Source of the DNA: Cylindrospermum sp. NIES-4074
GTDB lineage: Bacteria > Cyanobacteriota > Cyanobacteriia > Cyanobacteriales > Nostocaceae
Direction: 5' to 3'
NCBI GenBank assembly: GCA_003994795.1
Contig: AP018269.1
Location: 5,979,687 to 6,043,686 of the forward strand
Length of the DNA stretch: 64,000 bases
Shown here: positions 34,412 to 43,185 of the stretch, piece after piece
Layout: every line of letters begins with the position of its first letter
How positions within the stretch are numbered: position 1 is the first letter of the stretch
Notes under the pieces: model-generated
What the model saw: only the letters and a program-made list of their open reading frames with translations
Told to the model about the DNA's origin: nothing
The model's database searches: none
Made by a program: the position numbers and the translations under genes

Positions 34412-36568
34412 ATGACATCTCTGTTACAGCGACTAAGTGCAGAACGAAATCGCAGGTTTGTGGGGCGTGAGCGGGAACTGGAGCTATTTCTTCAGGCGAT
34501 CGCATCTCCAGAATTACCTTTTCACATTTTGCACGTCTTTGGCCCCGGTGGTGTGGGTAAGACAACTCTCATGCAGCAGTTTTTGCGGTTTGCTCAACAG
34601 TCAAAAATATCAACAATTTATGTAGAAGCACGTAATATAGAAGCGGCATCAGAATCTTTTATCAGCACGTTGCACTCGTTGATGCAATTGAATGAATTAG
34701 ATTCTCCCCTGAATGTGCTAGCTGAAAGAAAAGAACGGAATGTAATTTTAATTGATACTTACGAAGCCATTGCCCAGCTAGATGAATGGTTGCGAGAAGT
34801 ATTCCTGCCCCACTTGTCTGTTGATACCTTAATTGTGATTGCTGGACGCAATCCCCCCTCATCTTCTTGGTGCAGCGATCCTGGTTGGCAAGCTTTGATG
34901 CACACTTTGCCCCTACGCAACCTCTCGCCAGAAGAAAGCCAAACTTATCTCATAACACAAGATATTCCCACCACACAACACCAGGCGATTCTGGATTTTA
35001 CCCACGGACATCCTCTAGCATTATCTTTGGTTGCTGAGGTGTTTGCTCAGGGAAAAGAAATATCTTTTCAAGCCGAATCTGCTCCCAATGTTGTCAAAAC
35101 ACTGTTGGAAAGATTTGTCAAAGAAGTACCAACACCCGCACACCGTATGGCTTTAGAAGCTTGTGCAGTAATCCGGCTGACTACCGAAGCATCACTAAAT
35201 CAAATATTGTCCGGTGAGGTTCACCCCTTGGGACACACACTCGATGTCCACGATTTATTTGAGTGGTTGCGCGGACTGTCGTTTATTGAATCAGGGCAAT
35301 TGGGTTTATTTCCCCACGATTTAGCACGAGAAGTTTTAATTGCTGACTTGCGTTGGCGTAATCCAGAGTTTTATAACGAATTACACCACCGAGCGCGTCA
35401 ATACTACACTACACGATTAGGACAAACCCAAGGGCAAGAAAAGCATCGAGTGCTACTTGATTATATTTTCTTGCATCGGGATAACCCGGCGATTCGACCC
35501 AGTTTTACCTGGGGTGAGCATAGTAGTTTAGTGACTGACTCATTCCGGGAAACTGATAAAACCGCAATTCTGGGGATGGTGGCAGAATATGAAGGTGAAG
35601 CATCTGCAAAAATAGCGGCGCACTGGTTGCAGCGACAACCACAGAATGTAATGGTATTTCGAGACTCACACTCTGAACCTGCCGGATTTGCGATGATGGT
35701 GGCATTGCACACAGCAACTCCAGAAGACTTGAGTGCAGATCCGGGTGCGATCGCATCTTGGCAATATCTCCAAAGCCATGCACCATTACGCCCTGCCGAA
35801 GGTGCAACTATTTTCCGCTTCTGGATGGCACGGGACACCTATCAAACTGTTTCCCCCACCCAAAGCTTGATTTTCATTAATTTTGTGCAGTATTTTCAGA
35901 AAACACCGGGGTTAGCATACACCTTCCTACCTTGTGCTCAAGCGGATATTTGGGCAGCAATGTTAAACTACTTCGACTTGGCGCGACTTCCTGAAGCTGA
36001 TTTTACAGTCGGGGGAAGACACTATGGTGTTTATGGCCATGACTGGCGAATTGTGTCACCTGCGGCCTGGCGGGAAATTTTGGCGCAAAAAGAGGTGGGA
36101 ACTGCCGTAGAATCTGTAGATAGCGCTCCAGTTCGTGAACCTCTGTTAGTCCTCAGTCAGCCAGAATTTGTAGAGGCAGTGCAGGATGTGTTGCGTAACT
36201 TTAATTGTCCTGATGTATTGCAGAATAATCCATTATTGCGATCGCGCAGCTTGCAGGAACTGCTCTCGCGTAGCGTGTACGAGGAACAAGTTGCCCCAAG
36301 AGCAAGTATGAGCGAGAGTCCAAAGGACACGCTTGGCGAACGCATTAACGCTCTACAAAATCTGGTGAAACAAGCAGTTGAGTCCTTACAATCATCTCCC
36401 CGTGATGAAAAGCTCTACCGCGCTGTTTATCGAACTTATTTAAATCCCGCCCCCACTCAAGAACAAGCAGCGGAGTTACTAAATTTGCCTTTCAGTACCT
36501 ATCGCCGCCATCTCAAAGCGGGTATGACGAGAGTAGCAGATATTTTATGGCGAAAAGAAATTAGCTGA
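34412..36568 (+). CDS. Large P-loop ATPase (STAND-like) with C-terminal helix-turn-helix
   Basis: 718 residues from ATG 34412, chosen because AAGGAAGG lies 7 nt before it; ATG 34406 would be only 1 nt from it. Domains: an ATPase of AAA/STAND type with FVGRERELELF, Walker A FGPGGVGKTTL, Walker B VILIDTYE and sensor-like HPLALSLV (to about 330); a central region (350-560) with features like a degenerate GNAT fold (AEYEGEASAKIAAHWLQ, FRDSHSEPAGFAMMV); and a C-terminal sigma-region-4-like HTH (PTQEQAAELLNLPFSTYRRHLKAGM). It could be a nucleotide-regulated transcription factor. A dispersed repeat is inserted in frame at about 36262-36337. Confidence 0.75.
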   Translation: MTSLLQRLSAERNRRFVGRERELELFLQAIASPELPFHILHVFGPGGVGKTTLMQQFLRFAQQSKISTIYVEARNIEAASESFISTLHSLMQLNELDSPLNVLAERKERNVILIDTYEAIAQLDEWLREVFLPHLSVDTLIVIAGRNPPSSSWCSDPGWQALMHTLPLRNLSPEESQTYLITQDIPTTQHQAILDFTHGHPLALSLVAEVFAQGKEISFQAESAPNVVKTLLERFVKEVPTPAHRMALEACAVIRLTTEASLNQILSGEVHPLGHTLDVHDLFEWLRGLSFIESGQLGLFPHDLAREVLIADLRWRNPEFYNELHHRARQYYTTRLGQTQGQEKHRVLLDYIFLHRDNPAIRPSFTWGEHSSLVTDSFRETDKTAILGMVAEYEGEASAKIAAHWLQRQPQNVMVFRDSHSEPAGFAMMVALHTATPEDLSADPGAIASWQYLQSHAPLRPAEGATIFRFWMARDTYQTVSPTQSLIFINFVQYFQKTPGLAYTFLPCAQADIWAAMLNYFDLARLPEADFTVGGRHYGVYGHDWRIVSPAAWREILAQKEVGTAVESVDSAPVREPLLVLSQPEFVEAVQDVLRNFNCPDVLQNNPLLRSRSLQELLSRSVYEEQVAPRASMSESPKDTLGERINALQNLVKQAVESLQSSPRDEKLYRAVYRTYLNPAPTQEQAAELLNLPFSTYRRHLKAGMTRVADILWRKEIS
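36262..36337. repeat. Small dispersed repeat inserted in frame in the P-loop ATPase gene
   Basis: The stretch starts CTCTCGCGTAGCGTGT and ends ACACGCTTGGCGAACGC, ends that are imperfectly inverted and typical of Nostocales dispersed repeats. It is translated as a 25-residue insert (RSVYEEQVAPRASMSESPKD) between the ATPase/GNAT-like part and the HTH, without breaking the frame. Confidence 0.65.
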
Positions 36569-36615
36569 TTGGCTAAAACACTGTAACCCAACACACTGCC
36601 CCAAAGGAGCTTTGA

Positions 36616-36726
36616 TCAAAGACTCAGATTAAGCCAAAAAAGTTGTTCAGCCTGTGACAAGTTATATTCAAAGTACCCGATTATGCACAAAGCAGTTACT
36701 AAAAAGATGAAGATATAGCGTTTCAT
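36616..36726 (-). CDS. Candidate small membrane peptide, 36 residues
   Basis: A short reverse-strand frame: MKRYIFIFLVTALCIIGYF, then EYNLSQAEQLFWLNLSL and a stop. It has a basic start, one hydrophobic helix of about 17 residues and a short polar tail. The ribosome-binding site GAGGA lies 5 nt before the ATG, which is the main support. I know no family. It is oriented like the NicO operon but downstream of it, 237 bp after the PEP-CTERM variant gene. The remaining gap up to 36962 holds only a degenerate GTAGGG palindrome near 36879. Confidence 0.5.
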   Translation of the reverse strand: MKRYIFIFLVTALCIIGYFEYNLSQAEQLFWLNLSL

Positions 36727-36962
36727 ATTTTCCTCAAAATAAGATTTTTTGACCAACTCGACACATCCAACCAGCAATGAATTAGTTGGCTATTGCCAGT
36801 TTTGGGAGTTGATATCCATCCCGTAACTGGCGATCGCCATTTACAGCAGTTTTCATCTTTTTGAACCACATTTATTGTAGGGAACACTGCTGTGCCCTGT
36901 GTGGTCTATTTACCTGAAAATCGCCATTTAAGTCATGAATCTGGTGTGATTCATGAAAAAAG

Positions 36963-37625
36963 TTAGTTGACAGACTTTGACTTTTTCAGTTTGCGTTTTA
37001 GTATTAAACTGCCACCAAAAATACCCAAGGCTACTGTGCCTATATTTGTAGAAGGATGAAAGGGGACTTGTGCAGAAGTGCTACCGAGTGTAATGTTGCC
37101 AGGGCCTATGATGGTATTAGTAAAAGTACCAAAACTGTTGGCAGTCTCGTCAAATCCAGTCGTGACTAAAAAGTATTGATTATTGGCAGTCAAGCTCAAG
37201 CCACTAAACCCAGATGTGCTTTCACCTGTTATAACTTCTTCTGGAAAAGAATCAGCCCCGCTGAGTAAATTAGCTAACGGAGTTGCTGGGTTGAAGCTTG
37301 TTTGGTATAAGAACTGGATGCCTAAAAACTGTTGAGAACCTACAACATCATAGGAACCAGTAGCATCAACAAAGAAAGCCTGGCTGGAATAACGGACATT
37401 TGTGCCATTAATAGAAAGTGATGTGGGTGGGTTAGTGCCACCTTCATACCCCTCCGTTTCAGGACGGTTAAAGGTTGGTGTACCTATTATGCTTGTGTCA
37501 CCTGAGTATGAAGCTGTGAGTGCCTGAGAAGGCAGGGTAACACTTACAGATAAAGCGATCGCACCGGAGGCAATACAGATTGAGGACTTAAGCAATGCAC
37601 AGGATTCTCTAATTGCTTGTGACAT
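36963..37625 (-). CDS. PEP-CTERM variant (PF-x-PS type) secreted protein
   Basis: 220 residues: signal peptide (SSICIASGAIALSVSVTL, cleavage near SQALT), a beta-rich secreted body and a C-terminal signal VPFHPSTNIGTVALGIFGG plus KRKLKKSKS. VPFEPS-type tails followed by a Gly-rich helix and a basic end are a cyanobacterial variant of the PEP-CTERM sorting signal. The body is not recognised. It sits 43 bp after the NicO gene on the same strand and may belong to that operon. Confidence 0.82.
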   Translation of the reverse strand: MSQAIRESCALLKSSICIASGAIALSVSVTLPSQALTASYSGDTSIIGTPTFNRPETEGYEGGTNPPTSLSINGTNVRYSSQAFFVDATGSYDVVGSQQFLGIQFLYQTSFNPATPLANLLSGADSFPEEVITGESTSGFSGLSLTANNQYFLVTTGFDETANSFGTFTNTIIGPGNITLGSTSAQVPFHPSTNIGTVALGIFGGSLILKRKLKKSKSVN

Positions 37626-37668
37626 AATGATTATTCAAGGTAATGTTGACAAAACTCAGCACTTTTAT

Positions 37669-39156
37669 CTAGTTCCACGGTTGCCCCAGCAAAGCCTGTG
37701 AAGTAATACCTAAGCCAATTAAGGTAATGCCTAAGGCGCTGGCAACTGGTAACATTCTTATCCTGGGTATCTGGAGTGGTAATCGCTCAAACATCTCCTT
37801 GGCGTAGACCAGCATCAACCCGATTCCCGTTAATACTGCCGCTAGACCTAAGCTAAAGGCAGATACCAGCGCTAGCCCAAAGCCAATTCTCCCCAGTGCG
37901 ATCGCACTTAGCAACACCACCAAGGCTGAAGGACAAGGTAACAAGCCGCCCGATATCCCCAGCGCTAGTAGGCTAGACCACTTCATCGAACCTGCATCTG
38001 CTTGATGCGGCAGATGGGAATGCTCATGGTGGTGATGGTGATGGTGATGATGGTGGTGGCTGTGTTGATGGCTATGTTCATGGTCATGTGAATGAACAGA
38101 CTGAGTACCTTGTAATCGATTGATAAACAAATTCAGCCCAATCACAGTTACCAGCACACCAGAGAGTACGCTTAACCAAGGGTATAATTGCTCTGTCAAG
38201 ATAAACTGGGATGTGCCTAGTGTTATCAGCCCCAGAGCGAATATGCCAGATGTATGGGTAATCGTCATGATTAGCCCCAGAAATAAAGCGTGTTGGGGCT
38301 TGCTGCGGGAACCAACCAAATAAGCACCAACTACCGTTTTTCCATGACCAGGGGACAAAGCGTGTAAACCACCCCAGAAAAAGGCGATCGCTAAAGCTAT
38401 GGGAATAGTCAGGAAATTATGATTTTCCTGGGTAATTAAGGCGGTGAAAACATCGTTGCTTCTTCCTGTCAAAGCATTATCTAAGCGGCTAGATGATTTG
38501 ACAGCGGGTGGTAGCGCTGGTTCACTCGATGTCAATGAAGGATTGAGTTTAAAGGAAATACGACGCTGGTCAAGAGGACTGCTGAATAAGTCAGTAGGGT
38601 AATCTCTCAAACGGTTGGTGATACTGTTTGAGGTGAAATTACCTTGTATGGGAATGTCATTCGCCACCACAGTAATTTCACGCCAGCCCAAGCGTTGAGG
38701 GTATAACTTATCTTCAAACTCAATTAACTGATTCGCACCTACTAACTCCATTGACCCTTGAAAGTTACAGGTCAAACGCAGTGTAGATAATCCTCCTACA
38801 CCTGGGGGAAATGCGACTGCTGATTTTACCGCTTTGAGTGCTAAAGGCTGTTTATTGATCAGCAGTTCCAGGTGTGAGTTGACCTCATCGCATTTTTGGG
38901 ATGGGTATTGAACTATCTCTACAGGCTCAGTTTTGCGGTTGTGATTGGTATCTAACTGATTAATTTCCTGGAAAGCAGGAATCTCTGCCATGTCTAGAAC
39001 ATAATCAATCCCTACACCATCCGCCGCTACCTGCACACCTGCATAGTGATTGATGGTGAAATTGCCTAAGGGATGGGCCTCCGCTCTGGGCATCCAAAAT
39101 AAACATATTCCTAAAATTGCAGTACTCCAAGCCAAGTAATGCAGCAGCTTTTTCAT
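37669..39156 (-). CDS. NicO-family nickel/cobalt transporter-like protein with His-rich loop
   Basis: 495 residues. Signal/first helix at 1-27, an extracytoplasmic N-terminal domain to about 240 (FTINHYAGVQVAADGVGIDY), then a NicO membrane domain with about six helices. The motif HALSPGHGKTVVGAYLVGS near 270 matches the RcnA/NicO signature. The loop at about 354-383 is almost pure His with Ser, Asp and Glu, a metal-binding region. NicO proteins move Ni2+ or Co2+, usually outward. The start overlaps the TPR gene stop by 4 bp (ATGA), so translation is coupled. Confidence 0.9.
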   Translation of the reverse strand: MKKLLHYLAWSTAILGICLFWMPRAEAHPLGNFTINHYAGVQVAADGVGIDYVLDMAEIPAFQEINQLDTNHNRKTEPVEIVQYPSQKCDEVNSHLELLINKQPLALKAVKSAVAFPPGVGGLSTLRLTCNFQGSMELVGANQLIEFEDKLYPQRLGWREITVVANDIPIQGNFTSNSITNRLRDYPTDLFSSPLDQRRISFKLNPSLTSSEPALPPAVKSSSRLDNALTGRSNDVFTALITQENHNFLTIPIALAIAFFWGGLHALSPGHGKTVVGAYLVGSRSKPQHALFLGLIMTITHTSGIFALGLITLGTSQFILTEQLYPWLSVLSGVLVTVIGLNLFINRLQGTQSVHSHDHEHSHQHSHHHHHHHHHHHEHSHLPHQADAGSMKWSSLLALGISGGLLPCPSALVVLLSAIALGRIGFGLALVSAFSLGLAAVLTGIGLMLVYAKEMFERLPLQIPRIRMLPVASALGITLIGLGITSQALLGQPWN

Positions 39157-40571
39157 AATGAACTCGCTATAGCGTTAGGAGAGGTTATTTTTAGAGAAGC
39201 AGAGGGCACTAGGTTAGCTAAGACTTGACGAGCTTCATCCGCATACTTGTGATGAAATTGAGGGTTAAGGCTAACAGCCTGAGTTAGTCGCTTGATTGCC
39301 TCCTCACGATTACCTAAGTGCAGCGCAATCATGCCAGCATGAAATTGCAGCAAGGCATCCTCTGTGCCATAGCGAGTTGCCCGTTCTGCTGCTTGTTGAG
39401 CTTCTTGCCATTGCCCATTAGCCGCAGCTGCCCAAGCTAGCGTATCCTCAGCAAAGATATCGTCTCGCACTGCTACTTCACGACGGGCAATTTCTAGTGC
39501 CTCTGGTAAGTGGATTCCGTGTTCGGTGTAGTAGACCGCCAAAGCGCGATCGTAGATGCCTTTAACCTTGCTCAGGTAAGCTACCACCCCAATCAAATCT
39601 TCAGTTGCAGCTGCCCCTTGTTGGTCTCCCAGAGCCAGTTGAGCATCTGTCTTGTAGGAGAGCGTTTCTACCAACGGCATCAGTTCTATACCTTGGTTGG
39701 CGACATTCAGCGCCTCCTGCCAGCGATGCTCAGATGCATAAAGGCGGGCCAGTCCTGTAAACGCAGCTATATGCCTTGGGAAAAGGTCAAGCGCTTCTCG
39801 GTATCGCCGCTCAGACAGGGTAAAATCCCCGGCTGCAAAAGCAAGATCCCCAGCCCGCACATGAAACCAAGCACGGGTTTCTGCACTGTTTGTATAGAAG
39901 GAGTCCATCTCCTGCATAGCTTCATCTAGCAGTTGCCGCGCCGAAGCTAGATTGCCGGTTAACTCTAAGTAACGGGCGACAACGGCGTTGCTACCAGTGT
40001 TTGAGGTTTCATCAGCAAGGGTCTGCAATAGTTGATGGGTTGCTTCGTAGTTACCCAACTCCATCTCAATCGATGCTTTCAGCGAGACAATATTGGGATT
40101 ATCAATTTGAGCATCATTTACGACATCCAAAGCTTCCCGAAACTGATGTTGAGATAATAAAGCTGATGCTAGGAGCATGGAAGAAACCTGATTATGGCGC
40201 GGCTGTACTGCCAGGGATCTACGTGCTGCTTGTTCTGCTCGTAAGATATCTTCTACGTCTCCCACTTCTCGAAAGCGCCTCAAATATTGATCAGCTAACA
40301 GACGTAAAAATAGTGGGGAATTGGGAGATTGGGCAACTTTCTCCTCATAGACGCGGATAATGTGCGATCGCTCTAAATAATCCGGGAAAACTAATTGTGA
40401 CTGCTGAACTGGTAAAGTCTGCTTTGAGTTAACAGTCAGCAGTTGCACAACAGAAGAATTTATGCCTACTAATCCATTGGTGTAGCCTAAACTTAGCGCT
40501 TGTGTATCACAGGGTCTTAGTAAAACCAGTAGGCTAGTCAGCGCTAACAGCCATAGTATTCGTAGATGCAT
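39153..40571 (-). CDS. Secreted TPR-repeat protein
   Basis: 472 residues: a signal peptide (LRILWLLALTSLLVLLRP, cleavage near TQALS) and about nine tetratricopeptide repeats from 75 to 450 (RYREALDLFPRHIAAFTGLARLY, AAANGQWQEAQQAAERATRY). TPR proteins scaffold complexes. It is the middle gene of a tight three-gene unit: 5 bp after the DUF4331 gene and overlapping the NicO gene by 4 bp. This placement suggests that it links the secreted DUF4331 protein and the transporter; that is inference. Confidence 0.9.
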   Translation of the reverse strand: MHLRILWLLALTSLLVLLRPCDTQALSLGYTNGLVGINSSVVQLLTVNSKQTLPVQQSQLVFPDYLERSHIIRVYEEKVAQSPNSPLFLRLLADQYLRRFREVGDVEDILRAEQAARRSLAVQPRHNQVSSMLLASALLSQHQFREALDVVNDAQIDNPNIVSLKASIEMELGNYEATHQLLQTLADETSNTGSNAVVARYLELTGNLASARQLLDEAMQEMDSFYTNSAETRAWFHVRAGDLAFAAGDFTLSERRYREALDLFPRHIAAFTGLARLYASEHRWQEALNVANQGIELMPLVETLSYKTDAQLALGDQQGAAATEDLIGVVAYLSKVKGIYDRALAVYYTEHGIHLPEALEIARREVAVRDDIFAEDTLAWAAAANGQWQEAQQAAERATRYGTEDALLQFHAGMIALHLGNREEAIKRLTQAVSLNPQFHHKYADEARQVLANLVPSASLKITSPNAIASSL

Positions 40572-40576
40572 AGACC

Positions 40577-41773
40577 CTATAGAGGATTACCTAAATAAGG
40601 GAAGGTAGGAAGAAAGTTGGCATCATTAGGCCCAACATTATCGGTAGTCAGATCTGGAAATGTATTTACACCAATCCCTGTGACTGCATCACCAAAGACG
40701 ACAGATGCTGTGACATCGATTACGTCATCTTTTGGTCTTCTACCGCCAAAATTGCCCCCTAACTGAGCACCAAAATAACTACCAGTGGGTTTAGACAGGT
40801 CGGCTTGTATAACATCAGGAATCGCCACTGAGATAACTGCATCAGCTATGTCTGAAGGTCTACCAATTGCATTTACAAAAGCTTTGATGAATTGGGATTG
40901 GTTAAGAGCGTCTTTTGTTGGCGTCTGAAGATTACTATTATTATGATCCTTAAAGTCCATAAAAAGTTCATTCAGCGCCGGAACAGCTAACCGCTCAATC
41001 TGAGCAAAGTTCCCATTTCTGAGTCTAGGAGTTTTCACACTAGTTGTGATCCAAGCACCAATCTTGCCACTACCAAGCAGGTTTCTGGGTAGCTCGACAA
41101 TAATTGAGTGGACATTGAAAGACGCTAGGGTGTCCTGTGCTTCACCAGCAGGTCTAAAAGAAAGGACTTGGAAGGGAGCAGCGGGATTAGGCTGAAAATT
41201 ATAGTTACGGTCTGGTAGGATTTGGAAGAACCGTTCCAAATCAAAGAAGAACGGATCTTTGCGTACACCAACGAAGACATTCAAGCCGTTAGATGTGGTG
41301 AATGATTGGTTGAGTGGCCCTTCCCCAGTTACTGAAACCAAAGCAGATTCTGTTCCTACTTTGCTTGGACTACTTGGGCCGCGCACTGTGACATTTTGCC
41401 CTGGGCCTGTACCATTTACATTGAATTGAAGTACGACATCTTCAACACTGTCACCCGTGTTATCAATCTTGAACTGATAAAGAACATTTGGGTCGAACGG
41501 CCTAGTCTGACCAGAAACTATGAGAGGGTCAAAGTCCAACACCAAAACAACATTGTTGGAGTTTGTCGGACTCTCAAATACAAACAAATCTGTGAGATCC
41601 GCAGCAGTGAGCTTAGTAGCTAGAAAAGTTGTGTCTTGGTGGTCTGAAGCCTTGGCTGGAGAGGCGGTATAGATTAGTACTACAAGCAAAACAGCAACAA
41701 ATGCCGCTATGGTACGAAAAAATCTAGTTGTTCCAGTCCACTTAAGTGATAACTTAACGGGAAAAAATGCCAT
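40577..41773 (-). CDS. DUF4331 family secreted protein
   Basis: 398 residues from ATG 41773. The signal peptide core AAFVAVLLVVLIYTA, with cleavage after SPAKA, is followed by SDHQDTTFLATKLTAADLTD, the diagnostic beginning of DUF4331; the family ends with TASVVFGDAVTG and FPYLGNPL. The frame is open to 41893, but the extra 40 residues are Ser/Arg-rich and would place a long tail before the signal peptide, so I reject that start. Function of the family is unknown; it is exported, and in this window it heads the TPR-NicO operon. Confidence 0.9.
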   Translation of the reverse strand: MAFFPVKLSLKWTGTTRFFRTIAAFVAVLLVVLIYTASPAKASDHQDTTFLATKLTAADLTDLFVFESPTNSNNVVLVLDFDPLIVSGQTRPFDPNVLYQFKIDNTGDSVEDVVLQFNVNGTGPGQNVTVRGPSSPSKVGTESALVSVTGEGPLNQSFTTSNGLNVFVGVRKDPFFFDLERFFQILPDRNYNFQPNPAAPFQVLSFRPAGEAQDTLASFNVHSIIVELPRNLLGSGKIGAWITTSVKTPRLRNGNFAQIERLAVPALNELFMDFKDHNNSNLQTPTKDALNQSQFIKAFVNAIGRPSDIADAVISVAIPDVIQADLSKPTGSYFGAQLGGNFGGRRPKDDVIDVTASVVFGDAVTGIGVNTFPDLTTDNVGPNDANFLPTFPYLGNPL

Positions 41774-41893
41774 ATTTGGAACCGATTTATTTATAGATAA
41801 CCTGCTTCCAACTGATAAAAAAGAGGTACTACTTCGAGTCTTTAGCCCTCTGCTTAGATGCTTTGTCTCTACCGGTGAATGCGGAAATAGCAA

Positions 41894-42249
41894 GTTGATT
41901 TTGATTGCAAAAAATACTTTTGCTGTTACGTAAGCACCTTGCAGCTTATTGGCTCCTACTGCTCACTTTCCAGTCCAAAACTTGCTCATTTCTTATTCAC
42001 TTTTCAAATTTCTAGATTTAGTAATTTTAAATTTTTATATGTATATAAGACTACAGGTTAATTTTTGAGAAAACGACCTATAACTTAACCTCCCCTTGCA
42101 ACTGTGTCTAATCAGCGATGTCTACGACGGGCGTAGCTGCGGCACTGTTGGTGAAGGCGTTGATATAGGCGATCGCGTTCGCGGAGCGTGTGCCTTGCAC
42201 TCAGCTCTGCTGCTTTCAGCAGATCGCACTTTTGATATAGAATAAATAT
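41894..42249. other. Intergenic region with small dispersed repeats
   Basis: The first 200 bp are AT-rich and hold the likely promoter of the DUF4331 operon. From about 42118 to 42232 there are mosaic pieces of Nostocales dispersed repeats (GTCTACGACGGGCGTAGCTG; GCGATCGCGTTCGCGGAGCG). No gene recognised. Confidence 0.55.
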
Positions 42250-42645
42250 TCAAACAAATGGATTCAATATGGATATACCACAACCCTCAAAATCCTTAAT
42301 ATTTCTAGTAACAAGTATCAAAGAATGTATTTTAGCTGTTGCCGCAATCAATATATCAGCTTGCGTTCGCGGTTTACCTTGAGTTCTCAAAAAGCCTCTC
42401 AATTCACCCGAACACTTGGCAATTTCTGAGGTGATGGGGAGAATTTGACAGTAAGTTGTCAAAAAGTTTTCAAACCAGTTTTGGATTCTAGCATTAGGCT
42501 TGGCTGTTAAACCATAATAAATTTCCTCAATTGTAATCACACTTAAGTTAATAGATGTCACAGTAGCAATCCATGCTGTCACCCCTGGATTTGGCATTGG
42601 GCGAGTTAATTCACTGATTATATTTGTGTCACAAAGATGACTCAT
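42250..42645 (-). CDS. VapC-type PIN-domain toxin
   Basis: 131 residues from ATG 42645 (MSHLCDTNIISELTR). PIN-fold ribonuclease with the acidic residues D6 in CDTNIISE, E of TIEEIYYGL, D of RTQADILIAATA and D in TRNIKDFEGCGI. VapC toxins cleave tRNA or rRNA. The longer frame from 42687 begins inside the antitoxin's repeat insertion and is not real. It follows a small antitoxin whose C-terminus has been altered by that repeat, so the control of this toxin may be changed. Confidence 0.9.
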   Translation of the reverse strand: MSHLCDTNIISELTRPMPNPGVTAWIATVTSINLSVITIEEIYYGLTAKPNARIQNWFENFLTTYCQILPITSEIAKCSGELRGFLRTQGKPRTQADILIAATAKIHSLILVTRNIKDFEGCGISILNPFV

Positions 42646-42670
42646 CCTATTCTTCCGTAAAAGGATTGTC

Positions 42671-42703
42671 GCGTTAGCAAAGCTCACCGAAGGTATCGCT
42701 TCG
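42671..42703. repeat. 33-bp dispersed repeat in the antitoxin gene
   Basis: GCGTTAGCAAAGCTCACCGA followed by AGGTATCGCTTCG, a known style of Nostocales repeat (GCGTTAGC...GGCATCGC). It is 11 codons long and keeps phase, but it brings TAA on the coding strand. Confidence 0.7.
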
Positions 42704-42940
42704 TGGTGGTATCTCTAAGCTATAATTTTCTTCTGTGCATAACTGCTGAAGTTCTTTAAAAACTGGAGCTAGAGATGTTTTTGCAGTTTTTTGCCGCCAG
42801 TTTAAAAACTCTTTAAAAAGCTTAGGATCTACAATTGCCGCTACTAATTCCTCTTGAGTATAAATTAGCTGAGGTTCAAGGCTTGTCGCATCAATGATTG
42901 AAGGTAGCTGTTTTTTGGCTTCTTCAAGTGTCCATTTCAT
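42674..42940 (-). CDS. Phd/prevent-host-death-type antitoxin, C-terminus truncated by a repeat
   Basis: 88 residues from ATG 42940, where GGAGG lies 8 nt upstream; the TTG at 42955 overlaps that site and is rejected. The N-terminal MKWTLEEAKKQLPSII and LEPQLIYTQEELVAAIV are typical of the DNA-binding antitoxin partner of VapC. After IPPR a 33-bp dispersed repeat (42671-42703) adds SDTFGELC and a TAA stop. Past that stop the same frame reads RDNPFTEE and TAG, the expected native end. So the last eight residues were cut off by an in-frame stop in the insert. Confidence 0.88.
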   Translation of the reverse strand: MKWTLEEAKKQLPSIIDATSLEPQLIYTQEELVAAIVDPKLFKEFLNWRQKTAKTSLAPVFKELQQLCTEENYSLEIPPRSDTFGELC

Positions 42941-43091
42941 TGTAAAAACCTCCAATTTTTGGAAGCATTGGATATAAAGGCTGTTCTCAAGTTAGCTTAT
43001 TTTCCCAAGCCATGTCTGGCGACAAGCCGCTTTGCGTCTACACACTTCTGATGATGAGGTTAATGTGGCGATCGCAGATGATAAAGTTTGC

Positions 43092-43144
43092 ACTTGTTAA
43101 AGAATGTATTTTAGCTGTTGCCGCAATGAATATATCAACTTGCG
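43092..43144 (-). pseudogene. Relic of a second vapC gene
   Basis: About 53 bp match the vapC interior at 42315-42367 almost base for base (AAGAATGTATTTTAGCTGTT then GCCGCAAT-AATATATCA), coding for QADILIAATAKIHSL-like residues. Nothing before or after matches. It lies in a 230-bp gap otherwise holding a HIP1 site near 43069. Confidence 0.75.
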
Positions 43145-43185
43145 ACGCCGAATAGCCCGTCATAGACATCGCTAACACCTCTCCT

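Noticed and set aside
41774-41893. Longer N-terminus of the DUF4331 protein
   Set aside because: It would put 40 hydrophilic residues before a clear signal peptide.
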